A stretch of 64,000 nucleotides of DNA from Amborella trichopoda. Its lineage: Eukaryota; Streptophyta; Magnoliopsida; Amborellales; Amborellaceae. Positions within the stretch are counted from its first letter, which is position 1. Every line of letters begins with the position of its first letter. The stretch spans positions 3,855,583-3,919,582 of the forward strand of contig NW_006499801.1 in the NCBI RefSeq assembly GCF_000471905.2, read 5' to 3'. Both the position numbers and the translations under genes were made by a program. Shown here one piece after another: positions 9,966-22,363 of this stretch. The notes beneath the pieces were generated by a model. That model did no database searches. It was not told the DNA's origin and was given only the letters and a program-made list of their open reading frames with translations.

Positions 9966-12900
9966 ATTAGAATTCTTTAATAATATATTTTCAAAAATGG
10001 AATTCTAAATTATTTCAAATTTATTAATACAAAGACCGTGATTACTGCCTTGTGAAATTTTAGATCCAAAATCCATATTCAAATATTTTTTAAAGGGAAC
10101 GCATATGAACATAGTCGCACCAAAACTTTTCGTAATTATATTTCTCTTGCATTCTGTGTCCCCCAATTCATACAGCAAACGTGCTTCATGTGTCGGGGGA
10201 TGCATCACTACAGTTGCATCTCCATGGCATCACACATCAAAGATGGATGTAGGGTGGTTGTCCATGCAAAATTAAAAGGGAAATTAAAATCAACGATATT
10301 CTAAAATTTATTCTTTTACATATTAACACTCTCCTTGTTCATCTAAAAAATGAGGCATAAGAAGGGACATATATCTACATATGAGTCCTAAGACACATAA
10401 AAACCGTGTCCATTGGGAAAAAGGACAAATAATGCTGGAAATTCGATTAAAAACTGTACCATTTAGCCTTAGCATTGTTTCTTGTACCTAATTTGTGTTA
10501 GCTCTTAGTTTCAAAAATATCAAGTTTCTTTTTCTTTTTTTTGTCCGTGGAAAATTTAAAGGTGGGTGTAGTGAAATTTGCTGCCTTGCCTTGATTCACC
10601 CATAACTAGACATGAAAATTCGGTAAAAATTTCGACGAATCAGAGACCCTACATTGGCGGTTAGGAAACTGAGTTTCACTTCGCTTGGACACGCAAACGA
10701 TTATTATGGGATGGAAAATGGTAAAATAAGTAAAGCCCCTCTTTATATACCTCATTAAAAATTGCAATTCAAGCATAAAAAAACTTTTATATCTACCATC
10801 TTGGCTTGAACATTATGACTGTAATAAAAAAAAAAAAGACATCAAAAAACAAAGGGAGATTTTAAGCTCTAAAATTAGCATATATTTGTAATAAATTATC
10901 TAGATCGTCTATTTTGTCTTAAAAATAAGTGTTCATAGATCCACACAATTTGTACCATTTTTTAGTTTTGAATTTCAATGTTGGTGTTGGGAATTGACTT
11001 TAGATCCATAGGATTTGAGGTGAAGCTTTATTTTATTTTTATAAAGCCTAGGCCTTATAGAAACCTTATTCTCATGAGATTGGAGACGTTAACTGGTTAG
11101 CGTCACCAAGATCTCAGACACTAGCCAAACATGTGTACAGTCCAAAATTCACAATCGTTGGCAATGGAACAGTAGATGCATAAGATGCCACCATAAAATG
11201 TGACTGACGATTGGTCGTCGATTAGTCACAAAGTCGAGGCGTTTGGCTCTTACGAATAATCGACAATTTATTGATTGATTTACATTGGGAAATTGTTGCA
11301 TAAGCGTGGGTCAGGTTCAAGTCCATTGGACACCTTCTCGTTCGAGTTGTGAGATAAAAAATGAAAAATTTATCAAAATACAGATTAATTATTCATCAGT
11401 TTAACCTTTTGGAAACATTCCAACCCAAGACCATGTGTTATTTCATGGTTATTTTGAAATTAAGTGAAAACATTATGAGTGAAGTGTTAAATGTTAATAT
11501 CTCATTGGTAATTTGATAATTTTTGTGATAATATATCGGATGATCAGATGCATGTCATTGATTCGGTACAAAGTCCAAAATATAATTTCTTGAACTACAC
11601 TTTAAGTTGTTGAATTTTACATCCGATAGTTAAACATGATTGTGATATCTTTTTACCAAAATAAATGGTCTTCAAAAAAAGGTTGGGGTTGTGGGGTTGC
11701 ACCCCCACTCACTATGTTGTGGTTTCCATTTCTATGGGCACCACCCCCATTAATACCTTCTAAACACTTAGTCCAAACAATTTGAAAAAAATGGGGTTGT
11801 GGGCGTTCTTCCTACTCAAATACCTTAATAGTAAGGCCTCGGGTCCCATGCTTTGACCCGAGTGAAAGGGTCAGATGTGCATGACCGATTTTAACCCCTT
11901 GGTAAATCCTAAACTGTAAATATGTATTTCCGATATTTTAAATCATGGATCAAACTTTCCCAGATAATAAAGCAAGATAATCATTCTTTTGATATTAATT
12001 TTTTAAAATAAGGCAGACAAAATTATAGCAAAAAAAAGAAAGCAATATTGTCTTATCGAATTGGAATATTTATTGACTCTTAATTGCAGAATCTTGTCGC
12101 CAAATGAATAAGAAATTTAATTTCCCCCCGTTGGTGGTCCACATAATTTTTAATAAAATCAAATTATCATTCCCATAATTTCATTTCATATTCTATTAAT
12201 TTTTTATTCAACCATAATTAAATACAAATAAATATAATATCTTAGTTTGCTCCATTATATTCTTCAGATATTTTTATATTCAATGTTAAATAAAATAATA
12301 TAAAAATAAGGTGTATATTGCTTGCATAGTCATCAGTGGAGGTACAACGCCACAAATTTTAAAAAGCAAACAATTAAATAAATTTTAATAAAAAATGATA
12401 TCTCCCGATCTTTTCCCGATTCGGGCCCAGGATTGATTCCTGAGAGCGATTAATGCTATGATTTGTGGAGCCCACAACTCCTTGGAATGGACACATGTCG
12501 AATGAGCATTGGATACCTTGTGTGTGTCACAAGGAGAGCCTGAGACGACTTTTTGACGCGTCGAAATGACGCCGACGTCGCTTTCAAAGAGCGTCACGAT
12601 ACCGACAGGTTCGCCACTGGCTTCTCCCCTCATGGACCCCAAAAAATTAAAGGTATTATTTAAAAAAAATTAAAATAAAAGGTATTATTTTTAAAAATTA
12701 AAATAAAACAATATTATTTTAAAAAACTATTTTTATTGGATTTTTAATTTGTTCGAGAGTTGCTATGTTGCACCCATGTTCTTGCCGGTCCTCTTTTTGC
12801 TTTTTCCACCTTTAACATCATTAAAACATATAATTTAATTAAATATCTGAATGGCACCTGGCACTAGTTCGACAAGCCGTTCTTGAGTGGGATCGGGCTA

Positions 12901-14958
12901 TAATTATCGAAGAAATTAGAAAATTGGAAAATCAACGGAAGCAGGATGATATTGGGGTTCATTGAACTGGAATTGCCCACCTCTTACTTTCGATCTAACT
13001 TGAGTTATATGGGTGATTTTGAAATATTGATTAGAAATATCAAAATTATTTATTGAAATTTTTGTGGGATCGCACGGTATAAAACTATTTACATTTAGTA
13101 TAATGAGGTCAGAATCAGACAGGAGAAGACGATATTAACATAAACTTAAAAAAAAGTACAAGAAGATTTTTCTTAAATTTTGTTCAAACAATGCATAACC
13201 TAGCCCTTGAGTTCATTTCTAATGGTTTGGGATGAATGTGACCATCTTGTATGAAAACTAAAAATGATCTTATTATTTGTTTTTTAGATTTTATTGAGAA
13301 ATAAGAAAATTGATTTTTTATTTTTAAAATTTTATTGATAAATAAGAAAATTGATTTTATGAGCTACCCGACACATGCCGAACAAGCCAGATTTAACAAT
13401 GTGGACAACCCCCTGGTGGGTTACAAGGCATTTTTGTCATTTTTATTTTATGCAACACTTTTTTAACGTTTTCTTGTGTGCCAAGTTCTCCACAAGTTTT
13501 CAGCTTAAAAGAACTATATAGAAATAAAAAGCAAAAAGGTCGCCAAACACTACCGGACATAACCTTTGGATATGTTCAGATTGAATTTGAGGTATTTTTA
13601 CATGCCTCACCATCTAGCTTGCAAACAGTAAGTTATCCCTCACACATATCATTTTGTTGTAAAAAATGTTAAAAAAACCACACGAAAGTCGACTCCGAAC
13701 CGCTGAGTCAACTCGAAAACTGTCCCCACCTCGGACGATTCTTACTTGGACTCGTCTGAGTGACCCACTACTATTTTATATATATGCAAAAAACAAAAGA
13801 AGGGTTGTTAGGCTTTTTTTTGTGTTTTTCTTTTATTAATATTTTATCTAGGTACTAGTTTTCGTCCAAAATGAATCTTTTGACAACCTATTTTTTATTC
13901 AAAACTATATTTTAGTGATGCTTTCTCATTAAATAATTGTGTTTATTGAACCCTAAAATTCAAATCTGCCATTCTTTATAATTCTCCCTCGCTTCTCAAC
14001 CAAAAAACCTAAAACTCATTCCAAATTAATCATGTTTAATCCCTCTACAAAAACCCCACATGAATTTGTTGGATGGAAAAGTAAAACAAGAGAAATCGAA
14101 ATTCCAAATCTTCAGGTTTCTTGAACCCAAAACAAAAAATCTTTTTTATATGTAATTCCTTCATGAAATTCTCTTGATTTTGTCTCAAAATGCTTCTATC
14201 ACATCGATCTACAAAATCCCTAATAAAGGTTTTTGAGTAAAAATGAAAAATCATTAAAATTGATTTTTATAAAATTGTAAGCTTTTTTTTTTAAAAAAAA
14301 AAATTTGTGCCCCCTATATTCTTGATTTATGTATTTTCATATTATTTGGATTTTTAATTTTTTTTTTGTTTTTATGTGTTTTCATTTTTCGCTTTTTTTT
14401 TTTTTGTCTTTTTTGAGTATTCAAATTTTTATTAAATAAATTTTTTTATTTATATTTTTGGTTAATCAATAAATAAATAAATTTTATTTTTATTATTTTT
14501 ATCATAAATATTGTACATTTTTTGAAAAATTTATTTTTAAAAATTTACTCCATTTTATATTGTGGAATGACTGTGCTTCACTCATATTGGAACTAAAATC
14601 TTAGGATTCATGCTCCCTTATAATTTCATCAATATATGCAATATATATGGCAGTTTTTTTATTCCCAAATCAATTTCTTTTGATATTTTAATAAATCTAA
14701 ATATTTTTATTAGCATGATGTGCCCAAAACAACGCGAGCCAGTCCGAATCAGCCAGTTCGATTGGAACCGATAGGTGAATGGTTGAGGCACCCGTTCCAG
14801 TGTCTCAAACATTGGTTGTCAAAGAGTGATGGTTGAGTTGAACTGCTAAAGGAGACCGAGAGGATCGACTCACACCAGCTTTTCATTGTCCACGATGGAT
14901 GGTCAGAGTCATGCCTAGTTTATTGTTTGCGATCCGCAATGCGTGATGATATAATTAT
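9966..14958. other. Intergenic, repeat-derived, no gene supported
   Basis: About 5 kb of AT-rich DNA. Bases about 10855-11075 end in TATAAAGCCTAGGCCTTATAG and look like a diverged right part of a family A MITE. Bases 12400-12640 are a sharp GC-richer island with several CpGs inside very AT-rich sequence. Bases 13680-13760 and 14700-14930 again contain words like GACTCGTCTGAGTGACC and GAATCAGCCAGTTCG, a decayed dispersed repeat. 14280-14560 is poly-T/A low complexity. No open frame has a recognisable domain. Confidence 0.45.
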
Positions 14959-15413
14959 TGGGCAAGCTTTCTATGTTTCCTCTAAAGCATAAAACTTATA
15001 TACTTCCCCTTATCCAACCGTCCATTTTGAATAGAGGGTTAAGATTGGCTCAATCACAATGTCACGTCTATACACTATTTTATTTTTTAATTGTTTTCTA
15101 TAAACTATTTTGACACCAAATTTTGGACGTCTAATCCTCTATTAAACTCGCACTAGCGAAAACTAAAATAAAATATTTTTAATAAAATAAAATGATCAAA
15201 ATACCTCTGAAAATTTCAAGGGGTAGAAAAGATGACACGCACCAAATTTCATATTCATACAATTTTTATAAAAAAAAGCTAAAAATAAAATACTTTGAGA
15301 CGTCGGATCTAAGATCAAACGGTGAGTGACTCTCTTGATCAAAATTGGACGGCTAGATAGTAGAAGAACCATAGACCTTCTATGATGTAGAAGAAGTATA
15401 GAAACGTTTCCCA
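14959..15413 (+). mobile_element. MITE, family C, copy 1
   Basis: 455-base element. Left end TGGGCAAGCTTTCTATGTTT and reversed right end TGGGAAACGTTTCTATACTT form the terminal inverted repeat. The eight bases ATAATTAT flank both ends (14951-14958 and 15414-15421), which would fit a hAT-type insertion, although a different frame of the same AT-rich flank cannot be excluded. Interior words AACCGTCCATTTTGAAT and CAATCACAATGTCACGTC recur at 36381-36573 and 55662-56180. No coding capacity. Confidence 0.75.
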
Positions 15414-16810
15414 ATAATTATCCTTCCTAAATGTTTATTCAAGAAGCAAAAACATGATGCACTACGTGTAGTTGTAACAACAATCATAAATGGTGGGCTT
15501 ATCATTGTTTAATCAATTGGTTGGACGGTGACGAAGAAAAAGTAGGGCCGTACAATAAAACCGTGCGGTAGGACGAACTCCCTCCAGGTCTGGGAGTGGA
15601 TGGTGATAACCAGTAAATTATGAAATTTTCATGACCATATGGACCACATCTCATTAATGATGCATACTGCATAGAGATGGTATATCACATATAGAGGAAG
15701 AAGTATTCTATGCTAGCATTTGGTTACCTACCATTTGCTAGAAACTGTCCCCCTTTGGATGGAAACAAAGGTTGTATATCGTTGTCTCTGTGTTCAAGTC
15801 TTTAGAAACTATTTGATGGGCTTTAAACAAAGCAACAAAATATATCCTACCTAGTGATTTAAAAAACGCTGGGTCGGCACATAATCGACTGGTTCAACTC
15901 GAGAATCGGTTACCCCATTTTTGTTATACATATATATAAGACAACAACCAAGTTTAGAAGGGAGCCGGCGGTTCCACACAGTAAAACAATGATTTTCTAT
16001 TGTAAAATTGCCATATGGACCAGCTTTTGGCCAGATCACTATCTTTTTTTAACGTGTTTCACTATTTTTTCTGCACATTAAAATGGCGATATGGACCGCC
16101 ATTTCACCAATCCAAACCGATTTTTTAGGGTCCACGATTCGAGTCACCGATCCATTTTTTAAAAGATTGATCCTAACCATTTGTTGTCGACGTTGAATGG
16201 TTGGGAGATGTTAGCAAATTGTAGGTGCGATAATTCTTTACAATTTTGCATTATGCAAAAAGTATATGCTAGTTGAGAGTTTCATACGACCTTTTAAAAA
16301 ATTAAATCACGAATGAATTTTTATAAATAATAAATATATATTATTTTTTAGGAATTTCATTTCTTAAGCTCATGCACATAATTTTTTTTAGAATAGTAGA
16401 TTCCTATTTAATTTTCTTGTGAAAATAGCTATGGCTGTCCGTTTCTTCCTAACTAAATTAAACTAATGGTGAATGCACTTTCTTTTCCTACCTTTGATTC
16501 CTTGGATGAATGGCAGAGAGACTTGTCAAAAATATTTTTTGAAAGAGTTTGTATACAATGCTATAGCACTACGAGTTTTCTATCAGTACTCATATTTTTT
16601 ACCCATATTTTTTCATTTAATTTCAAATGGGAGAAAATCAATTTATCATTTTACCCATATCTTTTCATTTAATTTCAAAATACCCATGATAAAATAAATA
16701 ATCTAGTTGAGATATTTGTAAATGGCTGGAATCTTAAGTAATACATCTCCTATTGGTATTTTGATAAATTTCCCTAAATTTTATCAAAAAGCTTTTAGAA
16801 TTTGAGCAGA
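15414..16810. other. Intergenic with a decayed dispersed repeat
   Basis: No gene. Bases about 15855-16170 begin TTTAAAAAACGCTGGGTCGG and end TCACCGATCCATTTTTTAAA, so a roughly 315-base element with AT-rich mirrored ends is likely; similar words occur at 8030-8230, 13690, 36040, 39970 and 53710-53810. The overlapping open frames at 16466-16697 are low-complexity and not supported. Confidence 0.35.
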
Positions 16811-16879
16811 GGAATTGCATATCCTTGCAGCCACCAAATAGAAGTCAAAGTTCGCAAGAAACGAAAAATATGTGCATAA

Positions 16880-17290
16880 TAGAAAATATTATTGGTATAC
16901 TACATTCATCATCATCTGAGCTTTATTCTAATTTTTTTGATCGATTGCATGAATCCTTATACGTCATTTTGCTCTATCAAGAGCCATATCCTAAGTTACA
17001 CTATAAGTTATCATGTCTCCTCGTAGTACTTCCATTCATGTTGTTTTGGGTCTTCCCATTGCCCTTTTAAAGCCTTCCACTTGAACCGAATTATCTCTCC
17101 TACCTGGTATTGTGTTAGGTCTGTACTGCACATGACCAGCTCACCTAAGTTTATTTTCCCTCATTTATTGCTTATTAGAGTTACTCCTCAGTTCCCTCTT
17201 ACATATTTATTCTTAATTGTATCTTTTATTGTTTAGCCACTCATCCATCTCCATATCCTCATTTTTAGCTACAATGATTATATTGTTTCA
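16880..17290 (-). mobile_element. LINE remnant, RTE-like 3' end
   Basis: Read on the minus strand, this stretch gives broken frames resembling the C-terminal tail of plant RTE-type LINE reverse transcriptases: a TWVSW...HV-like patch, then a basic GR-PKTT motif, a MEVLRGDMI stretch, and a DMALDRAK patch followed by RIRIHA. The same order occurs at 59030-59480. Stops and frame shifts interrupt it, no upstream reverse transcriptase is present, so it is a 5'-truncated dead copy. Assignment rests on recognising the tail pattern without a search. Confidence 0.5.
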
Positions 17291-17299
17291 CGTAAAATC

Positions 17300-18504
17300 C
17301 AATCCCATAAAGCATGCCTAGTCTTTCAGCCATCATATTAAACATTCCCTTATAATTTTATTGGTGTATGGTGATTATATAAAACTCTAAATGCACCGTT
17401 CCTCTTCACCCACACAGTTCTAGTCCTTGAGTGATATATTCCTCAATCTCTCAATTCTCTTGGATTATCAATAAGATGGTGGAGATTTCTCCAAAAAAAA
17501 AAAAAAAAAAAGGTGGAGATGAGTTGTTCTTTCTCCGATGTTTTTAAAACTAGTGGTTGAACCGGTTGCCTACTGGTTCCGAGCAGGCAAGCTTGTTCGA
17601 GTTTTAACCTAATTGAAAAGAAGAAAAAAGAAAAAGAAACAAGAAAGAAAAGGTGAACTATGTTGTCATAAACTTCCCTATATTTTGATGTTCCAAAAAT
17701 ATTTATTTGTTTTTTCATAAACTTCCCTATATTTAATATTTGAATTTCGTTTCCTTTTTTTGTGAAAGGTGAACTATGTTGTCCTTCACCAAACATTTTG
17801 GATTAGTACCCATGTGCATATCATATTCCTTAACTCGCCTGGTCATGGGTCGTTTCTCATTGAAGCGATGATAAGACAAAATGTAAAATAAAGCTGCCAT
17901 TCAATTTGCAAAAGGCATAAACACATTTATTTGCCCTTAGTGACTAAAGTACTCACATGAAATAACGATTCCCATACAAGTGCAATGCATTTTGTCTCTT
18001 TATATAATATATTATTTCTTCTTTTTCTTTTTTATAAAAAAAAATGAAAGATTATATAAAGAGAATAGATTTTAGGTTCATTAAAAGAGAAAAAGAAAGG
18101 GATTTTTTTTTTGTGGGATTTTTTTTTTGTTGTTGTGTTTTGGTAGGTTAGTGGAAAAGCGAATATTAAGTGCAGTTGGTAAGAGTTCCTAACACCAAGC
18201 CAAGAAATGGAACTAAAGAAGATGAACATCTTTTCTAGTTAACATTCCAAAAAGAACAAAAAAAAGAAAAAGAAAGGAAAAGAAAAAAGAAGATGCATAT
18301 CGTTTAAAGTTAAAAGGAGATTATAAACTTTGGATGCGAATTTCTTATATGGTTGGAAATCTCAAAGTTCCAATTTTATTCTACTTATTTTATTCTACTT
18401 TCTTGAGCTTGCCAAAAAACCCATATTTTTATAGAAGCACTAGGTTTTCACCCAAATATAAGTTTTGGGAACAACAGTGATTGAAAAATTGGCGACGTAA
18501 CTTG
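17300..18504. other. Intergenic, AT-rich
   Basis: No gene supported. There is an A18 run near 17494-17511, a word duplicated locally (GGTGAACTATGTTGTC near 17652 and 17766, with ATAAACTTCCCTATAT near 17670 and 17718), and purine-rich low complexity at 18245-18295. Confidence 0.45.
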
Positions 18505-18512
18505 CCCGAGTT

Positions 18513-19041
18513 TAGGGGTGGCCACCGGTTAAGTACGGGTCGGGTCCGGCTGGATTTGGACCTCGACCCAGGTCAAGGTTTTGGAACCAGACCCGACCGT
18601 CGGGTCTAAAAGTTGGACCCATATTCGTACACGTCGGGTCCCGGGTCTGGTCGGGTCCATTACTACCGTCACTATGAGCTTCTTTTTATTTTCTTTTCCT
18701 TTTTTTTTTACCAGCATATACCTATATTATTCGTAACAAGGTCACAATCACCTGCCATTAGATTTCAAGCCGTAAGATTTGTTGTTTAATAGCTAAAAAT
18801 GACTATGAGTTCTTATTATATACGATTCTTATTACACCCAAATGAATAGGGCATGACGTGTTTTATCTCCAACAATTTATGGGTACGGGTCGGGTCCAAC
18901 TGGACCGGAACTTGAATAGTATTTGGGTTTAGGTTTTGGACCTGGACCTGACCCGCCAGGTCCAATGGTTGGACCCATACCCGAACTATGTTAGCTATGC
19001 CCAGCGGGTCTTGGGTCGGGTCCAGGTCCATTGCCACCCAA
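18513..19041. mobile_element. hAT-type MITE with GGGTC-rich interior
   Basis: 529-base element. It begins TAGGGGTGGCC and ends GCCACCCAA, inverted termini of the kind widespread in plant hAT-derived MITEs (TAGGGGTGGCAATGG). Eight-base flanks CCCGAGTT (18505-18512) and CCAGAGTT (19042-19049) match at 7 of 8 positions, the hAT target-duplication length. The two arms (18520-18670 and 18880-19041) are rich in GGGTCGGGTCC and GGACCC words and are partial mirrors; the 200 bases between them are unrelated. That is compatible with one element or two decayed ones. No coding capacity. Confidence 0.7.
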
Positions 19042-19071
19042 CCAGAGTTCACTTGGACTTTGGGGTTATTG

Positions 19072-19372
19072 GTCTTTGTGATAGCCTTAAAATATATTTT
19101 CATCTTTAATTCTAAAATTTAAAGTTTTAAAAATAGTGTAAATCGAGCTGATCTATGGAAACTTGAAAATCTTGAAAACTGACGGTCCAAAAATGCGTTA
19201 CAAGATACACTATTTTCAAAACTTGAAATCCATTTTTTTCTCATGTCCATGCATATTGATGTTGAGATAATGAATTTGAAGATATTTGGCCATCAAAACA
19301 ACCTCTTCTAGTGAAATATTCGAGGTAGGCCCTAATTTGATTGTCTAGAGCCTTGGCATTATATAATTTTTT
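19072..19372 (-). mobile_element. Mutator-like MITE, family A, truncated inverted copy
   Basis: Reverse complement matches family A from its left end (TATATAATGCCAAGGCTCTA) through GTTGTTTTGATGGCCAAATA and ACACTATTTTTAAAACTTTA, but stops before the right arm. It lies 31 bases from the hAT MITE at 18513-19041, so this spot has accepted at least two insertions. Confidence 0.65.
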
Positions 19373-22363
19373 TCCTTTTTACATACGGGAAAAATTCTAC
19401 TTTTAATGGTGTTCTTGGAAACCTCATAAAGGAAATATTGGGATCTTGAAGATATTGTAATTTTTTTTTTAAAAAAAGTATTTTGAGTGGGAAAAAAGTG
19501 CCAAACACCATTGCCTCCACAAAGACTCGTTTCTATAAAGTGGAAGTCTCCATGCAGTGGACTGTGGGAGAGTCCACAACCACCCTTCCAATATTTCAGA
19601 TTAAAAAAGGTCATATTTGATAATCAATTTTTTTTTTTTTTAATCAAAAAATTATCTTTATCTGAATTTTTGGCCGTAGATTTATTTTTATACTGCAAAC
19701 AAAAATAATAAAAAATATTTTGAAAACTGACCAAAATGCCCTTGAATATTTTGGAGATAATTGGGTTAGTGCCTTCTCTTCAAAATATTTTTTATATTTG
19801 ATACATCATGTAAAAATGTATCTACTTCCCAAATTTTGGCTAAAGATAACTTTTAATAACAAAAAAAATAAAATAGCAAGAGAAATATGTTTTATGGCCC
19901 TTGGATGAGGCTAGGTTCAACATGAACCGCCGAAGGAAGCTTGTGCACCTTCAAGCATCTTTGTCATGTGGATGCGGTATCGTCTTTTTAATGAAAGAAA
20001 TGCATATGATAAAACTATTTACTTTTGGTAAAAAAGATGAAATCATTACTAACAGTTAAATGTAAAACTCAATGATTGGAAATTGGTACAAAATTCAAAA
20101 TAAAATTTCTCAATTGTTGCGGCGCATTAGTATGTCGGCTTTTACATCTAATGGCTAACAATGATTTTGACCACCTTGTACAGAAGAAAAAATTAAAAAG
20201 AATGAACGGCCTTGTAATATATTTTTCCTTTAATAAAACTCAATAAAACTTAGGATCCAAAATATGATGTGGGGACCACATTTCACCACAGGGTGGACCA
20301 CATTGCTTGATTGGTCAGCGTCCATAAAATGAACCGTCCGGATTATGAGCAGCCAGTACAAGATTGCCTATAAAGTTTTTTCATTTATGTTTCGGTGGGT
20401 CTATGGGTACATTTTTGGACCCTCAAAACATCTCTAGTAACCGTTAAAAGGAACAGTGAGAAAAATACAAACTTTACTATTTATCATGTGAACCCAAGAA
20501 CAAATAATAGGAGGGCCCAAAGCATTTAGAACTTTAGTGTTGAAGCCAAGGCGTTTAAAACAAATGCCACTAAGATGCATTTGTCTACATTTGAGAGGCC
20601 GGTGCACCAAACAACTGGACTTTTGTCTTGACCCTTGAATATTCTTTATTCTTTTCATATGAAAAAAGGGGAAGGTTTTAGGTCTTCTCTTTTGATATCT
20701 TTTCAAGGCAGATGTGATAGATGTATTATTTTATTTTTGAAGTTTACATAACTATCTAATTGGTTTATAAAATTTTGAAAGTTTTTTTATATTTCATATT
20801 TTATACTCAAGTCCTACTATGTATAATATATTTTATTCTTATATCTTTCAATAGTTTGGATTAAGCTCCATTTTAAGCATTTATACTTTTTATCATCAGT
20901 AAACTATATATAAAAAAAAAGTAAGGAAAAATATAGAATGAGACAATTTATCTTTGATACAAGTTGATCAAAGTATCAAAATATGGACAGAAGAGTTAGG
21001 GGTATTGTAGTAATTTTATTATTTTAAAATTACAATGTATTATTACTAAGTGAATGATGGTGAGAGGCACGAACTCTCCAAATTCTTATATTTTTCAATA
21101 GTTTGGATTAAGCTCGATTTTGAGCATTTATACTTCTTATCATCATGCATATGTAAAATATAAAAGAAAATAAAAAATATATATAGAATGATACCATTTA
21201 TCTTTGATACAAGATGATCAAAATATCAAAATATGGACACAAGAGTTAAGGGTATTTTAGAAATTTTATTATTTTAAAAATACAATGTATTATTACAAAG
21301 TGAATGGTGGTGAGAGGCATCAACACCCCAAGTTTGAGTTTTTTCTAATGTACTGGAAAATAAAATTAAACTGCACCCACGCCCTAAAAAATGTGACTTG
21401 AATGTAAAATATAAAAAGAAAAGTCATTTACAAGTCAGCGGGTGCAAGAGCTCGTCATTTTTAAGATGGACGTTATAAAATCATATTTTAAATATCATTT
21501 TTTTTAAAAAAATCACATTTTAAATATTGGTAATTTTGTTTTATTTTCATGTTCATAATCATCTTAAGCTAGATAGATCTCTCTATCTAGTCTTACCCCC
21601 AATTTTGACGACACTTTGACCTGGCTAGATATTTAAATAAACACACATTTTGAGAAACCTCCAAATTTTGACCAAATAGAAGAAATTCAGTCCCCATCTC
21701 AGCCAGTCTGGCCTTGTTGGAAGTTTTAGATACTTGGTAGGGTGAAAACTGAAATTGTAACTATCTTTTACATCACAAAGATCCAAAACTTTTCAAATTG
21801 TTCAGTATTGAAATTCACACTAAAAGTGATATTGGTCAATTTTAGGGGTCCTAAAATACGTTCGAAAGTCGTTGGAAATGGTTGGGTGAAAAAGGGCAAA
21901 AAAGATAATACAATTTCTGAAAAAACAAAAGTTTGAATCTTCTTGTTTCAGTCACGCAAGAACGCTATCTTAAAATGATATTTATCCCCTTTCGATATTA
22001 TAATAGATGTGCAAAAGAAGGGCAACTTGTCTTCCATATACATAAAAATAAAGAGGTCTTTTTTTTATGCTCTAAAGCTCTATTCACCCAAGCTTAAAGT
22101 CCACTGTAGACACTAGAGTCTTGTGTTAGAGAGAGAGAGAGAGAGAGAGAGAGATAAGTCCACTTTTATGCTCTTTGGAATTTACATAGAAGTTTGTGTT
22201 GAGAGCGATGCAAATGTCTTGTTCCAGTCTCTATTTCGTACAAGAAAATGAGCCATTTTATAGAGCTACAAGTAGGCTACACATTTATTGTAGTGGTGGT
22301 TACATGTACCAAAACAGTAACAAGTTAAATGAATGCCCTTTAATCTCAACAGTTGTTGTTACA
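19373..22363. other. Intergenic with a direct tandem duplication
   Basis: No gene supported. Apart from the 247-base tandem duplication listed at 20835-21328, bases 20240-20400 contain words such as GGGGACCACATTTCACC and AAATGAACCGTCCGGATT that look like a decayed dispersed element. Open frames in 19345-19908 and 20434-20706 show no domain and low-complexity composition. Confidence 0.4.
20835..21328. repeat. Two-copy tandem duplication, unit about 247 bases
   Basis: Copy 1 starts near 20835 (ATTCTTATATCTTTCAATAG) and copy 2 near 21082 (ATTCTTATATTTTTCAATAG). Both run through TGGATTAAGCTC, CATTTATACTT, TTTATCTTTGATACAAG, ATCAAAATATGGACA and GGTGAGAGGCA. Copies differ at scattered positions and by small indels, so the duplication is not recent. 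Function unknown. Confidence 0.8.
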
